From: Streptomonospora nanhaiensis
GTDB lineage: Bacteria > Actinomycetota > Actinomycetes > Streptosporangiales > Streptosporangiaceae
Direction: 5' to 3'
Length of the DNA: 64,000 nt
Assembly (NCBI RefSeq): GCF_013410565.1
Contig: NZ_JACCFO010000001.1
Location: forward strand, 124,001-188,000
Below are positions 31,558 through 41,262 of this stretch, one piece after another (the first letter of the stretch is position 1; every line of letters begins with the position of its first letter). Made by a program: the position numbers and the translations under genes. The notes below the pieces were generated by a model, which did not search any database, was not told where the DNA came from, and saw only the letters and a program-made list of their open reading frames with translations.

Positions 31558-32343
31558 TTGAGCACACCAGTCCTGGAACTGTCCGGGATATCCAAGAGAT
31601 TCGGCGCCGTACAGGCACTCGACCAGGTCGACCTGCGGGTCGCGCCCGGTGAGGTGGTCGCCCTGCTGGGCGACAACGGCGCCGGGAAGTCCACCCTCGT
31701 CAAGGTCATCGCCGGGGTGAACCCGGCCGACAGCGGCGACATCCTCTGGGAGGGCAGGCCGGTCTCCATCGGCCGGCCCGGCGACGCCCAGCGCCTGGGG
31801 ATCGCCACCATCTACCAGGACCTCGCCCTGTGCGACAACCTCGACATCGTCGCCAACCTGTTCCTGGGCGTCGAGAAGTCGGCCGCCGGGATACTCAACG
31901 AGGTCGAGATGGAGCGCCGGGCGCTGAAGCTGCTGGACTCGCTGTCGGTGAAGATGCCGAGCCTGCGGGTCCCGGTCGCCTCGCTGTCGGGCGGCCAGCG
32001 GCAGATCATCGCCATCGCCCGCTCGCTGCTGGGCGAGCCCAAGGTGGTCATGCTCGACGAGCCCACCGCCGCCCTGGGGGTGGCCCAGACCGCCCAGGTG
32101 CTCGACCTCATCGAGCGGCTGCGCGACCGCGGCCTGGGCGTGATCCTCATCAGCCACAACATGGCCGACGTGCGCGCCGTGGCCGACCGCGCCGTCGTCC
32201 TGCGCCTGGGGCGCAACGCCGGCGACTTCCCGGTGGAGGACACCAGCTACGAGGAGATCGTGGCGGCCATCACCGGTGCGGCCGACAATCCGGTCTCGCG
32301 GCGCTCCGGGCGCGCGTCGGTGGGCCGGACGGAGGAGGCGTGA
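31558..32343 (+). CDS. Sugar ABC transporter ATP-binding protein (single domain)
   Basis: A 261-residue ATPase that powers uptake. Walker A is GDNGAGKST, the Q-loop YQDLALCDN, the signature LSGGQRQIIAIARSLL and Walker B KVVMLDEPTAALG. Unlike E. coli XylG (two fused domains, about 500 residues) only one nucleotide-binding domain is encoded, so a homodimer is expected. The TTG start follows AAAGGA. Its stop overlaps the permease start (TGATG), indicating translational coupling. Confidence 0.9.
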   Translation: MSTPVLELSGISKRFGAVQALDQVDLRVAPGEVVALLGDNGAGKSTLVKVIAGVNPADSGDILWEGRPVSIGRPGDAQRLGIATIYQDLALCDNLDIVANLFLGVEKSAAGILNEVEMERRALKLLDSLSVKMPSLRVPVASLSGGQRQIIAIARSLLGEPKVVMLDEPTAALGVAQTAQVLDLIERLRDRGLGVILISHNMADVRAVADRAVVLRLGRNAGDFPVEDTSYEEIVAAITGAADNPVSRRSGRASVGRTEEA

Positions 32344-33626
32344 TGGCACAGCAGACACCCATCACCGGAAAGACCGGCAAGGCCGGCCGGAAGCCCGACG
32401 CGGTCGGGGTCGAGCCCGACCCCCGGCTGCTCGTCACCCAGACGTCCCCGCCCGGCCTGGCCGCGGCGGCGCTGCGCCGCATCCGCGGCGGCGAACTGGG
32501 GCCGCTGCCGGTGATCGTCGGCCTCATCGTCATCTGCGCGGTGTTCCAGCTCATGCACGAGCGGTTCCTCTCGCCGCAGAACCTGTCCAACCTGACGGTG
32601 CAGGTGGCGGCCGTGGGCCTGATGACCACCGGCGTCATCATGGTGCTGCTGCTGGGCGAGATCGACCTGTCCATCGGGTCGGTGGCCGGGGCCTCGGCCT
32701 CGGTGCTGGCCGTGCTGGCGGTGCGCATGGGCGTGTCGGAGTGGCTGGCGATCCTGGCCGCCATCGGCACCGGCCTGGCCATCGGCATCCTGCACGGCAC
32801 GGTCTTCGCCAAGATCGGCGTACCGGCCTTCGTGGTCACCCTGGCCGGCCTGCTGGGCTGGCAGGGCGTGCAGTTGCAGCTGCTGGGCAGCGACGGCACG
32901 ATCAACATCAGCGACAGCGGCGCGATCGCCGCCCTCACCCAGACGTTCTTCGTGCCCGCCTTCGGCTGGGGCATCGCCGTCGTGGTGGTGGCGACCTTCC
33001 TGGTGTTCACCCTGCTGGGGGAGCGCCGCCGGGCCGCCGCCGGGCTGCCGGCCAAGCCGCCCGTGGAGATCGCGGTGCGCACGCTGGCCCTGGCCGTGCC
33101 GGTGTTCGGGGCCGTGTTCGTCCTCAACCAGTTCAAGGGCGTGCCGCTGGCGTTCCTCATCTTCGTGGGGTTCGTCGTGGCCTTCGACCTGATCCTGCGC
33201 AAGACCCGCTACGGCCGGATGGTCTTCGCGGTGGGCGGCGGCGCCGAGGCGGCCCGCCGGGCCGGCATCAACGTCGACGCGGTGCGCATCTCGGTGTTCG
33301 CGCTGGCCTCCATGCTCTCGGCGATGGGCGGCATCATCCTGGTGTCGCGGTCGTTCTCGGCCAGCCTGGACACCGCCGCCGGCGAGGAGCTGATGATGGC
33401 CATCGCCGCCGCGGTGATCGGCGGCACCAGCCTCTTCGGCGGGCGCGGCAACGCCTACTCGGCGCTGCTGGGCGGCCTGGTGCTGGGCGCCATCACCTCG
33501 GGCCTGTACCTGCTGCAGATGGGCACCCCGGTGCGGTTCATGATCACCGCGCTGGTGCTGCTGGTGGCGGTCACCCTCGACGCGGTCTCGCGCCGCACCC
33601 GCCGCACCCACGCCCGGGGCGGCTGA
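32343..33626 (+). CDS. Sugar ABC transporter permease (XylH-like)
   Basis: A 427-residue membrane protein of the BPD_transp_2 family with about ten helices after a 55-residue hydrophilic N terminus. Family motifs include GEIDLSIGSVAGASASVLAV near the start of the conserved core and AAAVIGGTSLFGGRGN near the end, which contacts the ATPase. A long cytoplasmic loop carries GERRRAAAGLPAKPP. The ATG overlaps the stop of the ATPase gene. The operon ends with two strong hairpins. Confidence 0.9.
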   Translation: MAQQTPITGKTGKAGRKPDAVGVEPDPRLLVTQTSPPGLAAAALRRIRGGELGPLPVIVGLIVICAVFQLMHERFLSPQNLSNLTVQVAAVGLMTTGVIMVLLLGEIDLSIGSVAGASASVLAVLAVRMGVSEWLAILAAIGTGLAIGILHGTVFAKIGVPAFVVTLAGLLGWQGVQLQLLGSDGTINISDSGAIAALTQTFFVPAFGWGIAVVVVATFLVFTLLGERRRAAAGLPAKPPVEIAVRTLALAVPVFGAVFVLNQFKGVPLAFLIFVGFVVAFDLILRKTRYGRMVFAVGGGAEAARRAGINVDAVRISVFALASMLSAMGGIILVSRSFSASLDTAAGEELMMAIAAAVIGGTSLFGGRGNAYSALLGGLVLGAITSGLYLLQMGTPVRFMITALVLLVAVTLDAVSRRTRRTHARGG

Positions 33627-33651
33627 GGCCCCCGGCACCGCCCGCCACCAC

Positions 33652-33670
33652 GGCGTACGCCCCGTACGCC
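33652..33670 (+). terminator. First terminator hairpin after the sugar operon
   Basis: A perfect 8-bp stem (GGCGTACG with CGTACGCC) closes a CCC loop 26 bases after the permease stop. Confidence 0.55.
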
Positions 33671-33715
33671 GCCGCGACCGCCCGCACCCCCTCCCCACCC
33701 GGTGCGCGCGGTCAC

Positions 33716-33752
33716 CCGGCGCCCCCGGAGCCCTCCCCTCCGGGGGCGCCGG
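33716..33752 (+). terminator. Second terminator hairpin after the sugar operon
   Basis: A perfect 15-bp stem (CCGGCGCCCCCGGAG with its complement) encloses a 7-base CCCTCCC loop. It is among the longest perfect GC stems in the window, and it separates the operon from the TSUP gene. Confidence 0.7.
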
Positions 33753-33896
33753 CGCGCCCCGCCGCGCGCCGGGGCCGGGCCGACCCGCGCCGGGCGGGGG
33801 CGCGGCAACCGCGAAAAGCGGGATGACCCGATGTTCGGGCAATGCGGCAACGCCAGCGATCCGACCTGGAATGCGGGGATATAGCCTCGCTGCCCG

Positions 33897-34616
33897 ATGC
33901 CCGAACTCTCCTTCCTCCTGGTGGCCGGCCTGGCCGTGCTGCTGGGCGCCGTGGTGCAGAGCGGGGTCGGCCTGGGCCTGGGCCTGGTGGCGGCGCCGGT
34001 CGTCGCGCTGGTCTACCCGGAGTACATGCCGGGCACCATGCTGGTGGTCACCAGCGTCCTGCCGCTGTTCACCCTGGTCTCGGAGTGGCGGGAGATCGAC
34101 TGGCGCGGCCTGGGCTGGGCGATGCTGGGCCGGGTGCCCGGCACCGCCGCCGGGGTGGGGGTGGTCGCGCTGGTGGCGCCCGAGGTGCTGGGCGGCGCCG
34201 TGGGCGCCATGGTGCTGGTCGCCGTGGCCCTGACCGTGCGGGCGGTGCGGGTGCGGCTGAGCCGCACCGCGCTGGTGGCGGCCGGCCTCGTCTCCGGCGT
34301 CACCGGCACCGCCACCTCCATCGGCGGTCCGCCGCTGGCGATCCTCTACCAGCACGAGACCGGCCCGCGCATCCGCGCCACCCTGGGCGCCTACTTCACG
34401 CTGGGCGCCGTGCTGTCGCTGGGCATGCTCGCCGCCGGCGGCGAACTGCGTGCCGAGCACGTGCGGGCCGGCCTGTGGCTGCTGCCTTTCGAGGTCGCCG
34501 GGTTCGTCCTCGGCCGGCCGCTGGCCCGCGTGGTCGACGCCGGGCTGATCCGCGCGGCGCTGCTGTGCGTGGTGACCGCCTCGGGTGCGGCGCTGCTGGT
34601 GCAGTCGGTGCTGTGA
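33897..34616 (+). CDS. TSUP family (TauE/SafE) membrane transporter
   Basis: A 239-residue integral membrane protein with about eight helices. It has the repeated TSUP motif: LLGAVVQSGVGLGLGLVAAP in the first half and ASIGGPP-like TATSIGGPPLAILYQHE in the second. The family exports sulfite, taurine-derived sulfonates or related organic anions; the substrate here is unknown. ATG 33897 is the first start, though no ribosome site precedes it, so the message may be leaderless (a GATATAG element lies about 15 bases upstream). Confidence 0.82.
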   Translation: MPELSFLLVAGLAVLLGAVVQSGVGLGLGLVAAPVVALVYPEYMPGTMLVVTSVLPLFTLVSEWREIDWRGLGWAMLGRVPGTAAGVGVVALVAPEVLGGAVGAMVLVAVALTVRAVRVRLSRTALVAAGLVSGVTGTATSIGGPPLAILYQHETGPRIRATLGAYFTLGAVLSLGMLAAGGELRAEHVRAGLWLLPFEVAGFVLGRPLARVVDAGLIRAALLCVVTASGAALLVQSVL

Positions 34617-34665
34617 CCCGAAGGCCCCGGACGCGCTCGCGGCCTGGGGTAGGCTCCGAAAGGCC

Positions 34666-35307
34666 ATGAGCGCATCCAGCGGCGGCGGACCCCACCCCCG
34701 GCGGCGCCCCACCAAGGCCGACCTCGCCGCGGCCCACGGGGCCGTCATCGACGACGTGCTCGCCCCCGGTCTGGACGTCCTCTTCTGCGGCATCAACCCC
34801 GGCCTGTACTCGGGGTGGACCGGCCACCATTTCGCCCGGCCCGGAAACCGGTTCTGGCCCGCGCTGCACCGCGCCGGGCTCACCCCCCGCCAACTGCGGC
34901 CCGAGGAGCAGCACCTGCTGCCCGACTGGGGCCTGGGCATCACCAACCTGGTGGCGCGCGCCACCGCGCGCGCCGACGAGCTGAGCCCCGCCGAACTCCG
35001 CGAGGGCGGCGCGCTCCTGGCCGACAAGCTGCGCGAACTCCGGCCGCGGGCGCTGGGCGTGCTCGGCGTCACCGCGTTCCGGCACGCCTTCGGCGACCCG
35101 GCCGCCCGGATCGGCCCCCGCCGGGAGCCCCTCGCCGGGGTCCCGGTGTGGGTGCTGCCCAACCCCAGCTGGCTCAACGCCCACTGGAACACCGACGGCA
35201 TCGCGGCCGAGATGCGCCGCCTGCACGACGCCGCCACCGCCGCCGGGGGGACCGAATCGTCCACAGCCGGGTGGGTTCGGTACCACCCGCCGTCCAGCGG
35301 CTCATAA
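34666..35307 (+). CDS. mug: G/U mismatch-specific DNA glycosylase
   Basis: A 213-residue uracil-DNA glycosylase of the Mug/TDG family, removing U or T opposite G. The active-site motif [19 protein letters not shown] is followed by [14 protein letters not shown], and motif II is [10 protein letters not shown]. The catalytic Asn is in GINPG. ATG 34666 follows GAAAGG and begins 49 bases after the TSUP gene. Pairing with dut elsewhere in the window reflects general uracil control, not an operon. Confidence 0.88.
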   Translation: MSASSGGGPHPRRRPTKADLAAAHGAVIDDVLAPGLDVLFCGINPGLYSGWTGHHFARPGNRFWPALHRAGLTPRQLRPEEQHLLPDWGLGITNLVARATARADELSPAELREGGALLADKLRELRPRALGVLGVTAFRHAFGDPAARIGPRREPLAGVPVWVLPNPSWLNAHWNTDGIAAEMRRLHDAATAAGGTESSTAGWVRYHPPSSGS

Positions 35308-35402
35308 ACTCGGGAAAACCGAGCAGGACGAGGCGTGCACGGTGCGGAGGGACCGCGCCCGGCCCAGCGGGGGCACGCCGGATCGAGGGGACTGACGAGA
35401 CG

Positions 35403-37328
35403 TTGACGCTACTCGACTCGCTGCGCAACCCGGACGACCTCAAGAAGCTCCCGGCTGAGAGGTTGCCGCAGCTCGCCGCCGAGATCCGGGAGTTCCTCGT
35501 CACCGAGGTCACCCGCACCGGCGGCCACCTGGGCCCCAACCTGGGGGTGGTCGAGTTGACCATCGCGCTCCACCGCGTCTTCGACTCCCCGCGCGACCCC
35601 GTCCTCTTCGACACCGGCCACCAGTCCTACGTGCACAAGCTGCTGACCGGCCGCAAGGACTTCTCCGGGCTGCGCAGCCGCGGCGGGCTCTCGGGCTACC
35701 CCTCGCGCGCCGAGTCCGAGCACGACTTCATCGAGAACTCCCACGCCTCGACCGTGCTCTCCTACGCCGACGGCCTGGCCAAGGCCAACGAGGTCCAGGG
35801 CCGGCGCGACCGCACCGTCGCCGCCGTGGTCGGCGACGGCGCCCTGACCGGCGGCATGGCCTGGGAGGCGCTCAACAACATCGCCGCCCGGCACGACCGC
35901 CGCGTCGTCATCGTCGTCAACGACAACGGCCGCTCCTACTCGCCCACCATGGGCGGGCTGGCCGACCACCTCGCCTCCCTGCGCATGACCCAGGGCTACG
36001 AGCAGGCCCTCGACCTCGCCAAGGCCGCGCTGAACCGCGCGCCCGTGGTGGGCCAGCCGCTGTACGAGGCGCTGCACGGGCTGAAGAAGGGCATCAAGGA
36101 CGCCATCCAGCCGCAGATGATGTTCGAGGACCTCGGCCTGAAGTACGTCGGCCCCATCGACGGCCACGACGCCGCCGTGGTCGAGAAGGCGCTGCGCCGC
36201 GCCCGCGACTTCGGCGGCCCGGTGATCGTCCACTGCATCACCCAGAAGGGCAAGGGCCACGCCCCCGCCGAGAACCACGAGGAGGACCAGTTCCACTCCA
36301 TCGGCGCGGCCAAGGCCGCCCCGGCGGGCGCGGCGGCGAGCGCGCCCGCGCCCCAGAAGTGGACCTCGGTCTTCAGCGAGGAGATGGTGGCGCTCGGCGC
36401 CGAGCGCGAGGACATCGTCGCCATCACCGCCGCCATGCTGCACCCCACCGGCCTGGCGCCCTTCGCCGAGGCCTACCCCGACCGCTGCTTCGACGTCGGC
36501 ATCGCCGAGCAGCACGCCGCCACCTCGGCCACCGGCCTGGCCATGGGCGGCCTGCACCCGGTCGTGGCGGTCTACGCCACCTTCCTCAACCGCTGCTTCG
36601 ACCAGGTCCTCATGGACGCCGCCCTGCACCGCCAGGGCGTCACCTTCTGCCTGGACCGCTCGGGGGTCACCGGCCCCGACGGCGCCAGCCACCACGGCAT
36701 GTGGGACCTCTCCATCCTCCAGGTCGTGCCCGGCCTGCGGCTGGCCGTGCCGCGCGACGCGCCGCGCCTGCGCGAGCAGCTGCGCGAGGCCGTGGCCGTC
36801 GAGGACGCCCCCACGGTCGTGCGCTACCCCACCGGCGCCGTGGCGCCCGAGATCGAGGCCGTGGAGCGCGTGGGCGGCATGGACGTCCTGCGCCGGCCCA
36901 CCCGCGCCAACCACTCCGAGGACCTCCTGCTGATCGCGGTGGGCCCCATGGCCCAGACCTGCTGCGAGGTCGCCGACCGCATGGCCGACCAGGGGATCGG
37001 GGTCACCGTCATCGACCCCCGCTGGGTCAAGCCGCTGGACGAGGCGATCGTGGGAGAGGCCGCGCGCCACCGCGTGGTGGCCGTGGTCGAGGACAACGGC
37101 CGCGTGGGCGCGGTGGGCGACGCCGTCGCCCGCACGCTGCGCGACGCCGACCTCGACATCCCCGTGCGCACCTTCGGCATCGAGCAGGAGTTCCTGGAGC
37201 ACGCCAAGCGCGCCGACATCCTCGAGGACATGGGCCTGACCCCGCAGAGCCTGGCCCGCAAGCTCACCGAGACCGTGTCCCGCCACGCCGACCGCGCCGT
37301 GGGCCGCGCCGCCGCCGCCAAGCCCTGA
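35403..37328 (+). CDS. dxs: 1-deoxy-D-xylulose-5-phosphate synthase
   Basis: A 641-residue thiamine-diphosphate enzyme, first step of the MEP isoprenoid pathway (pyruvate plus glyceraldehyde 3-phosphate). The chain starts with TTG ([16 protein letters not shown]), which fits the family N terminus exactly; a GAGGGG lies upstream. The ThDP motif is [16 protein letters not shown] and the catalytic Glu is in [14 protein letters not shown] short Ala/Pro linker (about 300-318) separates the ThDP-binding domain from the pyrimidine-binding domain. It is followed by a 15-bp terminator stem. Confidence 0.95.
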   Translation: MTLLDSLRNPDDLKKLPAERLPQLAAEIREFLVTEVTRTGGHLGPNLGVVELTIALHRVFDSPRDPVLFDTGHQSYVHKLLTGRKDFSGLRSRGGLSGYPSRAESEHDFIENSHASTVLSYADGLAKANEVQGRRDRTVAAVVGDGALTGGMAWEALNNIAARHDRRVVIVVNDNGRSYSPTMGGLADHLASLRMTQGYEQALDLAKAALNRAPVVGQPLYEALHGLKKGIKDAIQPQMMFEDLGLKYVGPIDGHDAAVVEKALRRARDFGGPVIVHCITQKGKGHAPAENHEEDQFHSIGAAKAAPAGAAASAPAPQKWTSVFSEEMVALGAEREDIVAITAAMLHPTGLAPFAEAYPDRCFDVGIAEQHAATSATGLAMGGLHPVVAVYATFLNRCFDQVLMDAALHRQGVTFCLDRSGVTGPDGASHHGMWDLSILQVVPGLRLAVPRDAPRLREQLREAVAVEDAPTVVRYPTGAVAPEIEAVERVGGMDVLRRPTRANHSEDLLLIAVGPMAQTCCEVADRMADQGIGVTVIDPRWVKPLDEAIVGEAARHRVVAVVEDNGRVGAVGDAVARTLRDADLDIPVRTFGIEQEFLEHAKRADILEDMGLTPQSLARKLTETVSRHADRAVGRAAAAKP

Positions 37329-37334
37329 GCCCGC

Positions 37335-37374
37335 CCGGCGCCCCGGGCACCCGCGCGGCTGCCCGGGGCGCCGG
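37335..37374 (+). terminator. Terminator after dxs
   Basis: A perfect 15-bp stem (CCGGCGCCCCGGGCA with its complement) with a 10-base loop lies seven bases after the dxs stop codon. Confidence 0.7.
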
Positions 37375-37441
37375 CCGCGCCCGCACGCGTCCGCACCCCG
37401 GCGAGCGGACGCGCGCGGGCTCGATGCGCGAGAATGGGGAG

Positions 37442-38797
37442 ATGAGTTCTCCCGACCCACTGCGGGTGGCCGTCATCGGCTCCGGGCCGGCCGGCATCTA
37501 CACCGCCGACGCGCTGACCCGGCAGAGCCGCGAGGACGTCGCCGTCGACCTCGTGGACCGGCTGCCCACGCCCTACGGCCTGGTGCGCTACGGGGTGGCC
37601 CCCGACCACCTCAAGATCAAGCGCGTGGCCCGCACCCTGCGCGAGGTGCTGGAGCGGCCCCAGGTGCGCTTCGTGGGCGGCGTGGAGTTCGGCCGCCACG
37701 TCGACCGCGCCGGCCTGGCCCGCGCCTACCACGCGGTCGTCTACGCCACCGGCGCCGCCGTGGACCGCCGCATGGGGATCCCCGGCGAGGACCTGCCCGG
37801 CAGCGTCGCGGCCACCGACTTCGTCAACTGGTACTGCGGCCACCCCGACTCCGAGGTCGAGCGGTTCCTGCTCGACGCCGAGGAGGTCGCGGTGGTCGGC
37901 GCGGGCAACGTCGCCGTGGACGTCGTGCGGCTGCTGGCGAAGTCCGGCGAGGAGCTGCGCGGCACCGACATCCCCCAGCCCGTGCTGGAGGTGCTGGCCG
38001 CCAGCCGCGTGCGCCGCATCCACCTGCTGGCCCGGCGCGGCCCGCTCCAGGCCAAGTTCACCGCCCCCGAGCTGCGCGAGCTGGGCCGGCTGCCCGGCGC
38101 CGAGGTCGCCGTGCGCCCCGAGCAGGTCGACATCGACCCCACCGGTCCGCAGATGCGCACCGCCGAGCGCGCCGCCCGCACCAACCTCGCCATCCTCAAG
38201 GAGTGGGCGGCCCGCCCGCCCGCGGCGCGGCCGCGCCGCATCGAGCTGCGGTTCTGGACCCGCCCCGTCGAGGTCCTGGGCACCGACCGCGCCGAGGCGC
38301 TGCGGGTGGAGCGCACCGTGCTCGACGACGACGGCCGCCTGGCCGGCACCGGGGAGTTCGACACGGTCCCGGCCGGGATGGTGTTCCGTTCGGTCGGCTA
38401 CGCCGGGACCGCCCTGGCCGGGGTGCCCTTCGACGCCGCCACGCGCACCGTGCCCCACGTCCAGGGCCGGGTGCTGGACCCCGAGGGCGGCATCCGCCCC
38501 GGCGACTACGTGGCGGGCTGGATCAAGCGCGGCGCCACCGGGGTCATCGGCACCAACAAGTCCGACGCCGCGGCCACGGTGCGGTCCCTGCTGGACGACG
38601 CGCCCAAGCTGCGCGCCGCCGCGCCCGTGCTGGAACCGGTCGAGGACGTGCTGGCGGGCAGCGGCGCGGTGGTCACCGACTACGGCGACTGGCTCACCAT
38701 CGACGCCGCCGAGGTCGAGCGCGGCCGCCGGCTGGGCCGGGGCGAGCGCGTCAAGCTCGGCGGCTGGTCGGAGCTGCACGCCGCGCTGGGCCGCTGA
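37442..38797 (+). CDS. fprA: FAD-dependent ferredoxin--NADP reductase (FprA / adrenodoxin-reductase type)
   Basis: A 451-residue flavoprotein that transfers electrons between NADPH and ferredoxin, often to supply cytochromes P450. The FAD site is VAVIGSGPAGIYTADAL, followed by PTPYGLVRYGVAPDH. The NADPH Rossmann motif is VAVVGAGNVAVDVVRLL, and the C-terminal FAD loop is GWIKRGATGVIGTNKSDA, a signature of this subfamily. ATG 37442 has GGGGAG close upstream; another ATG six codons earlier is possible. The gene is convergent with the metallopeptidase. Confidence 0.9.
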   Translation: MSSPDPLRVAVIGSGPAGIYTADALTRQSREDVAVDLVDRLPTPYGLVRYGVAPDHLKIKRVARTLREVLERPQVRFVGGVEFGRHVDRAGLARAYHAVVYATGAAVDRRMGIPGEDLPGSVAATDFVNWYCGHPDSEVERFLLDAEEVAVVGAGNVAVDVVRLLAKSGEELRGTDIPQPVLEVLAASRVRRIHLLARRGPLQAKFTAPELRELGRLPGAEVAVRPEQVDIDPTGPQMRTAERAARTNLAILKEWAARPPAARPRRIELRFWTRPVEVLGTDRAEALRVERTVLDDDGRLAGTGEFDTVPAGMVFRSVGYAGTALAGVPFDAATRTVPHVQGRVLDPEGGIRPGDYVAGWIKRGATGVIGTNKSDAAATVRSLLDDAPKLRAAAPVLEPVEDVLAGSGAVVTDYGDWLTIDAAEVERGRRLGRGERVKLGGWSELHAALGR

Positions 38798-38830
38798 GGC
38801 CGCGCGCGGCGCGCCACGCCGCGCGCGGCC
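38798..38830. terminator. Bidirectional terminator between fprA and the metallopeptidase gene
   Basis: A perfect 14-bp stem (GGCCGCGCGCGGCG with its complement, loop CGCCA) starts directly after the fprA stop and lies 24 bases from the stop of the convergent gene. Confidence 0.7.
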
Positions 38831-38854
38831 GGGAGCCCGGCCCCGCGCGCCGTG

Positions 38855-40210
38855 CTAGTCGACGTCGGCCACCGGCGCGCCGTAGGTGTTGCACGCCTCC
38901 AGGGTGTCGGCCGAGGCGCCGTTGTCGAACCACTCCTGGCGGTTGGCCGAGGTGCCGTGGGTGGGCAGGTCGCTGCCGCTGTTGAGGAAGGTGTTGGCCC
39001 GGTCGATCTCGGCCTGGTCGAACCCGCCCATCGCCTGCATGGCCACCCCGGCCATGCACTCGGCCTGGAGTTCGGTGCGGCGCAGCGCCTCAAGCTCGGC
39101 GTCCTCGGTGGGCGCCTGGCGCTCCATGGCGTAGCTCTCCTCCAGGATGCCGGTGGCCTGCTGCACGTGGTGGCCGTACTCGTGGCCCAGCAGTGCCGCC
39201 CAGACGCTCTCCTGGCTGTTGTCGGGCACGTCGCGCGCCAGCTCCGAGACGTTGGGCAGCACCACGGTGATGGTCATGGTGTCGTTCTCGTAGTAGGCGA
39301 GGGTCATACCCTCCTCGGCCGAGCCGGTGTCGGGGTTCTCCTCGGTGACGTCCCAGGTCGGCTCGGGCGTGCGCAGGCCCAGCTCCTCCAGCCGCGGCTG
39401 CCACAGCTCGTTGAGGCAGCGGCCCACCTCGTCGCTGAAGGTCCGCCAGGAGGCGTCGGAGGCGGGGTCCAGGTCGGGCGGGGCGCAGTCGATCGACTCC
39501 GGCATGGCCAGGTCGTAGGCGGGGTGCTCGGCGACGTCGAGGTCGATGGCGCCGGGGCGGGCGGCCAGCCGCTCGTCGTAGTGGGCCGCCGGGTCGTCGC
39601 CCGAGGGCGCCTGGCCGCCGGCGGAGGGCCCCGCGCCCGGGTCGGCGGCCACGACCAGGGCCACGCACAGCGTCAGGGCGACCACGGCGGTGAAGGCCGA
39701 GCCGCCCACGGCCACCCACACCGCCGTGGCGCCGCGGCCGCGCCGCGGCGGGTAGGGGTAGGCGCCCGGGTGGTAGCCGTGGACGGGGTGTCCGCCGGGG
39801 TGGGGGTGGTGGCCGTAGGGCGGGCCGAACGGCGCGGGGGCGCCGGGGTGGGGGCCGGCGGGCGGCGGCGCGGCGGGACCGCCCGGGCCGCCGGGGCGCG
39901 GCGGGGCCCCGAACGCGCCGGTCCGCGCGGCCGGGAAGGCGCCGGTGGCGGTGGGCCCGTCGGGGGCGCCCGCGGCCGCCGGGACGGCGCCGGCGGCGGG
40001 GCCGCCGGACTCGGCCGGGCGGGGCGCGGGCGCCGGCGCCGGCGGCGGGGCGCCGCCCGCGCCGGCCGGGCGGGGGCCGGTGCCCGCGCGCTCGGCGGGC
40101 GCGGGGCCGGGCCGGGGGGCGTCCGCGTGGTCGCGGTCGGCCGGGGGCGGGGTGTGTGCCGGGGGGCGGCCGGCGGCCGGGTCGTCCGCGCCGTCGGGGG
40201 TGGTCTCCAC
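38855..40210 (-). CDS. Membrane-anchored neutral zinc metallopeptidase
   Basis: A 451-residue protein of the putative neutral zinc metallopeptidase family (YpfJ/KPN_02809 type). Residues 1-155 are a cytoplasmic tail very rich in Pro, Gly and Ala with His/Tyr-rich stretches (GPPYGHHPHPGGHPVHGYHP). One membrane helix follows (161-189). The extracellular domain contains the zinc-binding HEXXH motif LGHEYGHHVQQ near 342 and a downstream Glu in TELQAECMAG as third ligand. Four or more cysteines suggest disulfides. The GTG start follows AGAAGGA by about eight bases. The substrate is unknown. Confidence 0.87.
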   Translation of the reverse strand: METTPDGADDPAAGRPPAHTPPPADRDHADAPRPGPAPAERAGTGPRPAGAGGAPPPAPAPAPRPAESGGPAAGAVPAAAGAPDGPTATGAFPAARTGAFGAPPRPGGPGGPAAPPPAGPHPGAPAPFGPPYGHHPHPGGHPVHGYHPGAYPYPPRRGRGATAVWVAVGGSAFTAVVALTLCVALVVAADPGAGPSAGGQAPSGDDPAAHYDERLAARPGAIDLDVAEHPAYDLAMPESIDCAPPDLDPASDASWRTFSDEVGRCLNELWQPRLEELGLRTPEPTWDVTEENPDTGSAEEGMTLAYYENDTMTITVVLPNVSELARDVPDNSQESVWAALLGHEYGHHVQQATGILEESYAMERQAPTEDAELEALRRTELQAECMAGVAMQAMGGFDQAEIDRANTFLNSGSDLPTHGTSANRQEWFDNGASADTLEACNTYGAPVADVD

Positions 40211-40343
40211 GGGGCTGGTCCTTCTGGTTGCGCAACGCGGGCAAGCGTGACGATCAACCATATTCGGCCCCCGTGCGCGGTCGCACAGCGCGGTCCGCAA
40301 TCGGCCGGGACCGGCCAGTGCGGGCCGAGGGGCCCCGCGCCGG

Positions 40344-41108
40344 TCAGGGGGCGCGGTAGACCACGCCCAGCCCGGTGACCAGGTCGCGCAGCTCGGCCTC
40401 GAACAGCGCGCCGAGGTCGTCGGCCACGAACCCCAGGTGCCGGAAGACCTCCATGCAGACCAGCCCGTAGAAGCGCACCCAGGAGCGCAGCATGAACTGG
40501 GTGGCCGCGTCGGAGGCGTGGTCGCCGGTGAACCCGGTGCAGGCGGCGAAGGCGTCGAGCTGGGCGCGCAGCTCCGCCGACGCCTCGGGCTCGGGCGGCG
40601 GCGCGAACCGCCCCTCGGCCAGCAGCCGGTCGAACAGCGAGACGAAGGCGGCGGCGAAGCGCTGCCCGGCGACGGCGGCCGGGCTGTCGTCGTCGGGGCC
40701 GGTGTCGGTGACGGCCGGGCCGAACAGCAGGGTGAACTCCGCGCGGTTGCCCAGCGCCCAGGCCCGCACGGCGCGCAGCGCGGCCAGCACCCGGCCGTCG
40801 GTGTCGTCCTCGGGCAGGGCGGCCTGGGCCGCGGCCACGGCGTCGGTCAGCTCGGTGAAGAGGTCGGCGCGCAGGGAGTCCAGGAGGTCGTGGAGGCTGG
40901 AGAAGTAGCGGTAGAGCCCGGGCGCGGTCATGCCCATCTCGCGGGCGATGGCGCGCAGGGAGACCCCCGAGGACCCGTGCGCCACCAGGTGGCGCCGCGC
41001 GATCTCCTTGATCTCCCGCGATGTGGCCTCACGCACACGCTCGCGCCGGGTGGGCGCCGCCGCGTCCGCTACCTGCGTGGATGCCGGTGGGGTGGGCCGT
41101 GTGGGCAA
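40344..41108 (-). CDS. TetR family transcriptional regulator
   Basis: A TetR-type repressor of about 254 residues. The helix-turn-helix is VSLRAIAREMGMTAPGLYRYF, preceded by an Arg-rich segment. The ligand domain ends with a WHG-type region (RSWVRFYGLVCMEVFRHLGF). TTG 41108 is preferred because AAAGGGA lies seven bases upstream; GTG 41159 would add 17 residues but has no ribosome site and abuts the palindromic region. It is divergent from the MMPL transporter and probably represses both genes, releasing DNA when it binds a lipophilic ligand. Confidence 0.87.
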   Translation of the reverse strand: MPTRPTPPASTQVADAAAPTRRERVREATSREIKEIARRHLVAHGSSGVSLRAIAREMGMTAPGLYRYFSSLHDLLDSLRADLFTELTDAVAAAQAALPEDDTDGRVLAALRAVRAWALGNRAEFTLLFGPAVTDTGPDDDSPAAVAGQRFAAAFVSLFDRLLAEGRFAPPPEPEASAELRAQLDAFAACTGFTGDHASDAATQFMLRSWVRFYGLVCMEVFRHLGFVADDLGALFEAELRDLVTGLGVVYRAP

Positions 41109-41160
41109 TTCCTCGTCCCTTTCCGCCCCCCGCGCGGTGACCGCGGGGCGCCGTGCCACG

Positions 41161-41202
41161 ATAACGTCATAACCGTTAACGACGTAAGCTTAGTTAACGC
41201 CG
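41161..41202. promoter_or_regulatory. Operator-like repeats between tetR and the MMPL gene
   Basis: GTTAACGACG (41175-41184) and GTTAACGCCG (41193-41202) are direct repeats 18 bp apart, each centred on the palindrome GTTAAC. A related ATAACGTC lies at 41161-41168. This AT-rich island lies in the divergent promoter region and is the natural site for the adjacent TetR protein. Confidence 0.55.
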
Positions 41203-41262
41203 TATCCGTGCCGGTGTCTGCTCTGTTCAATCCACGTCTGTGAGACGTCGAGGAGCGGTTTC

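Noticed and set aside
32247-35264. A 1005-codon open frame antisense to the permease and TSUP genes
   Set aside because: It spans three well-supported sense genes and consists of Ala/Gly/Arg/His-rich shadow sequence.
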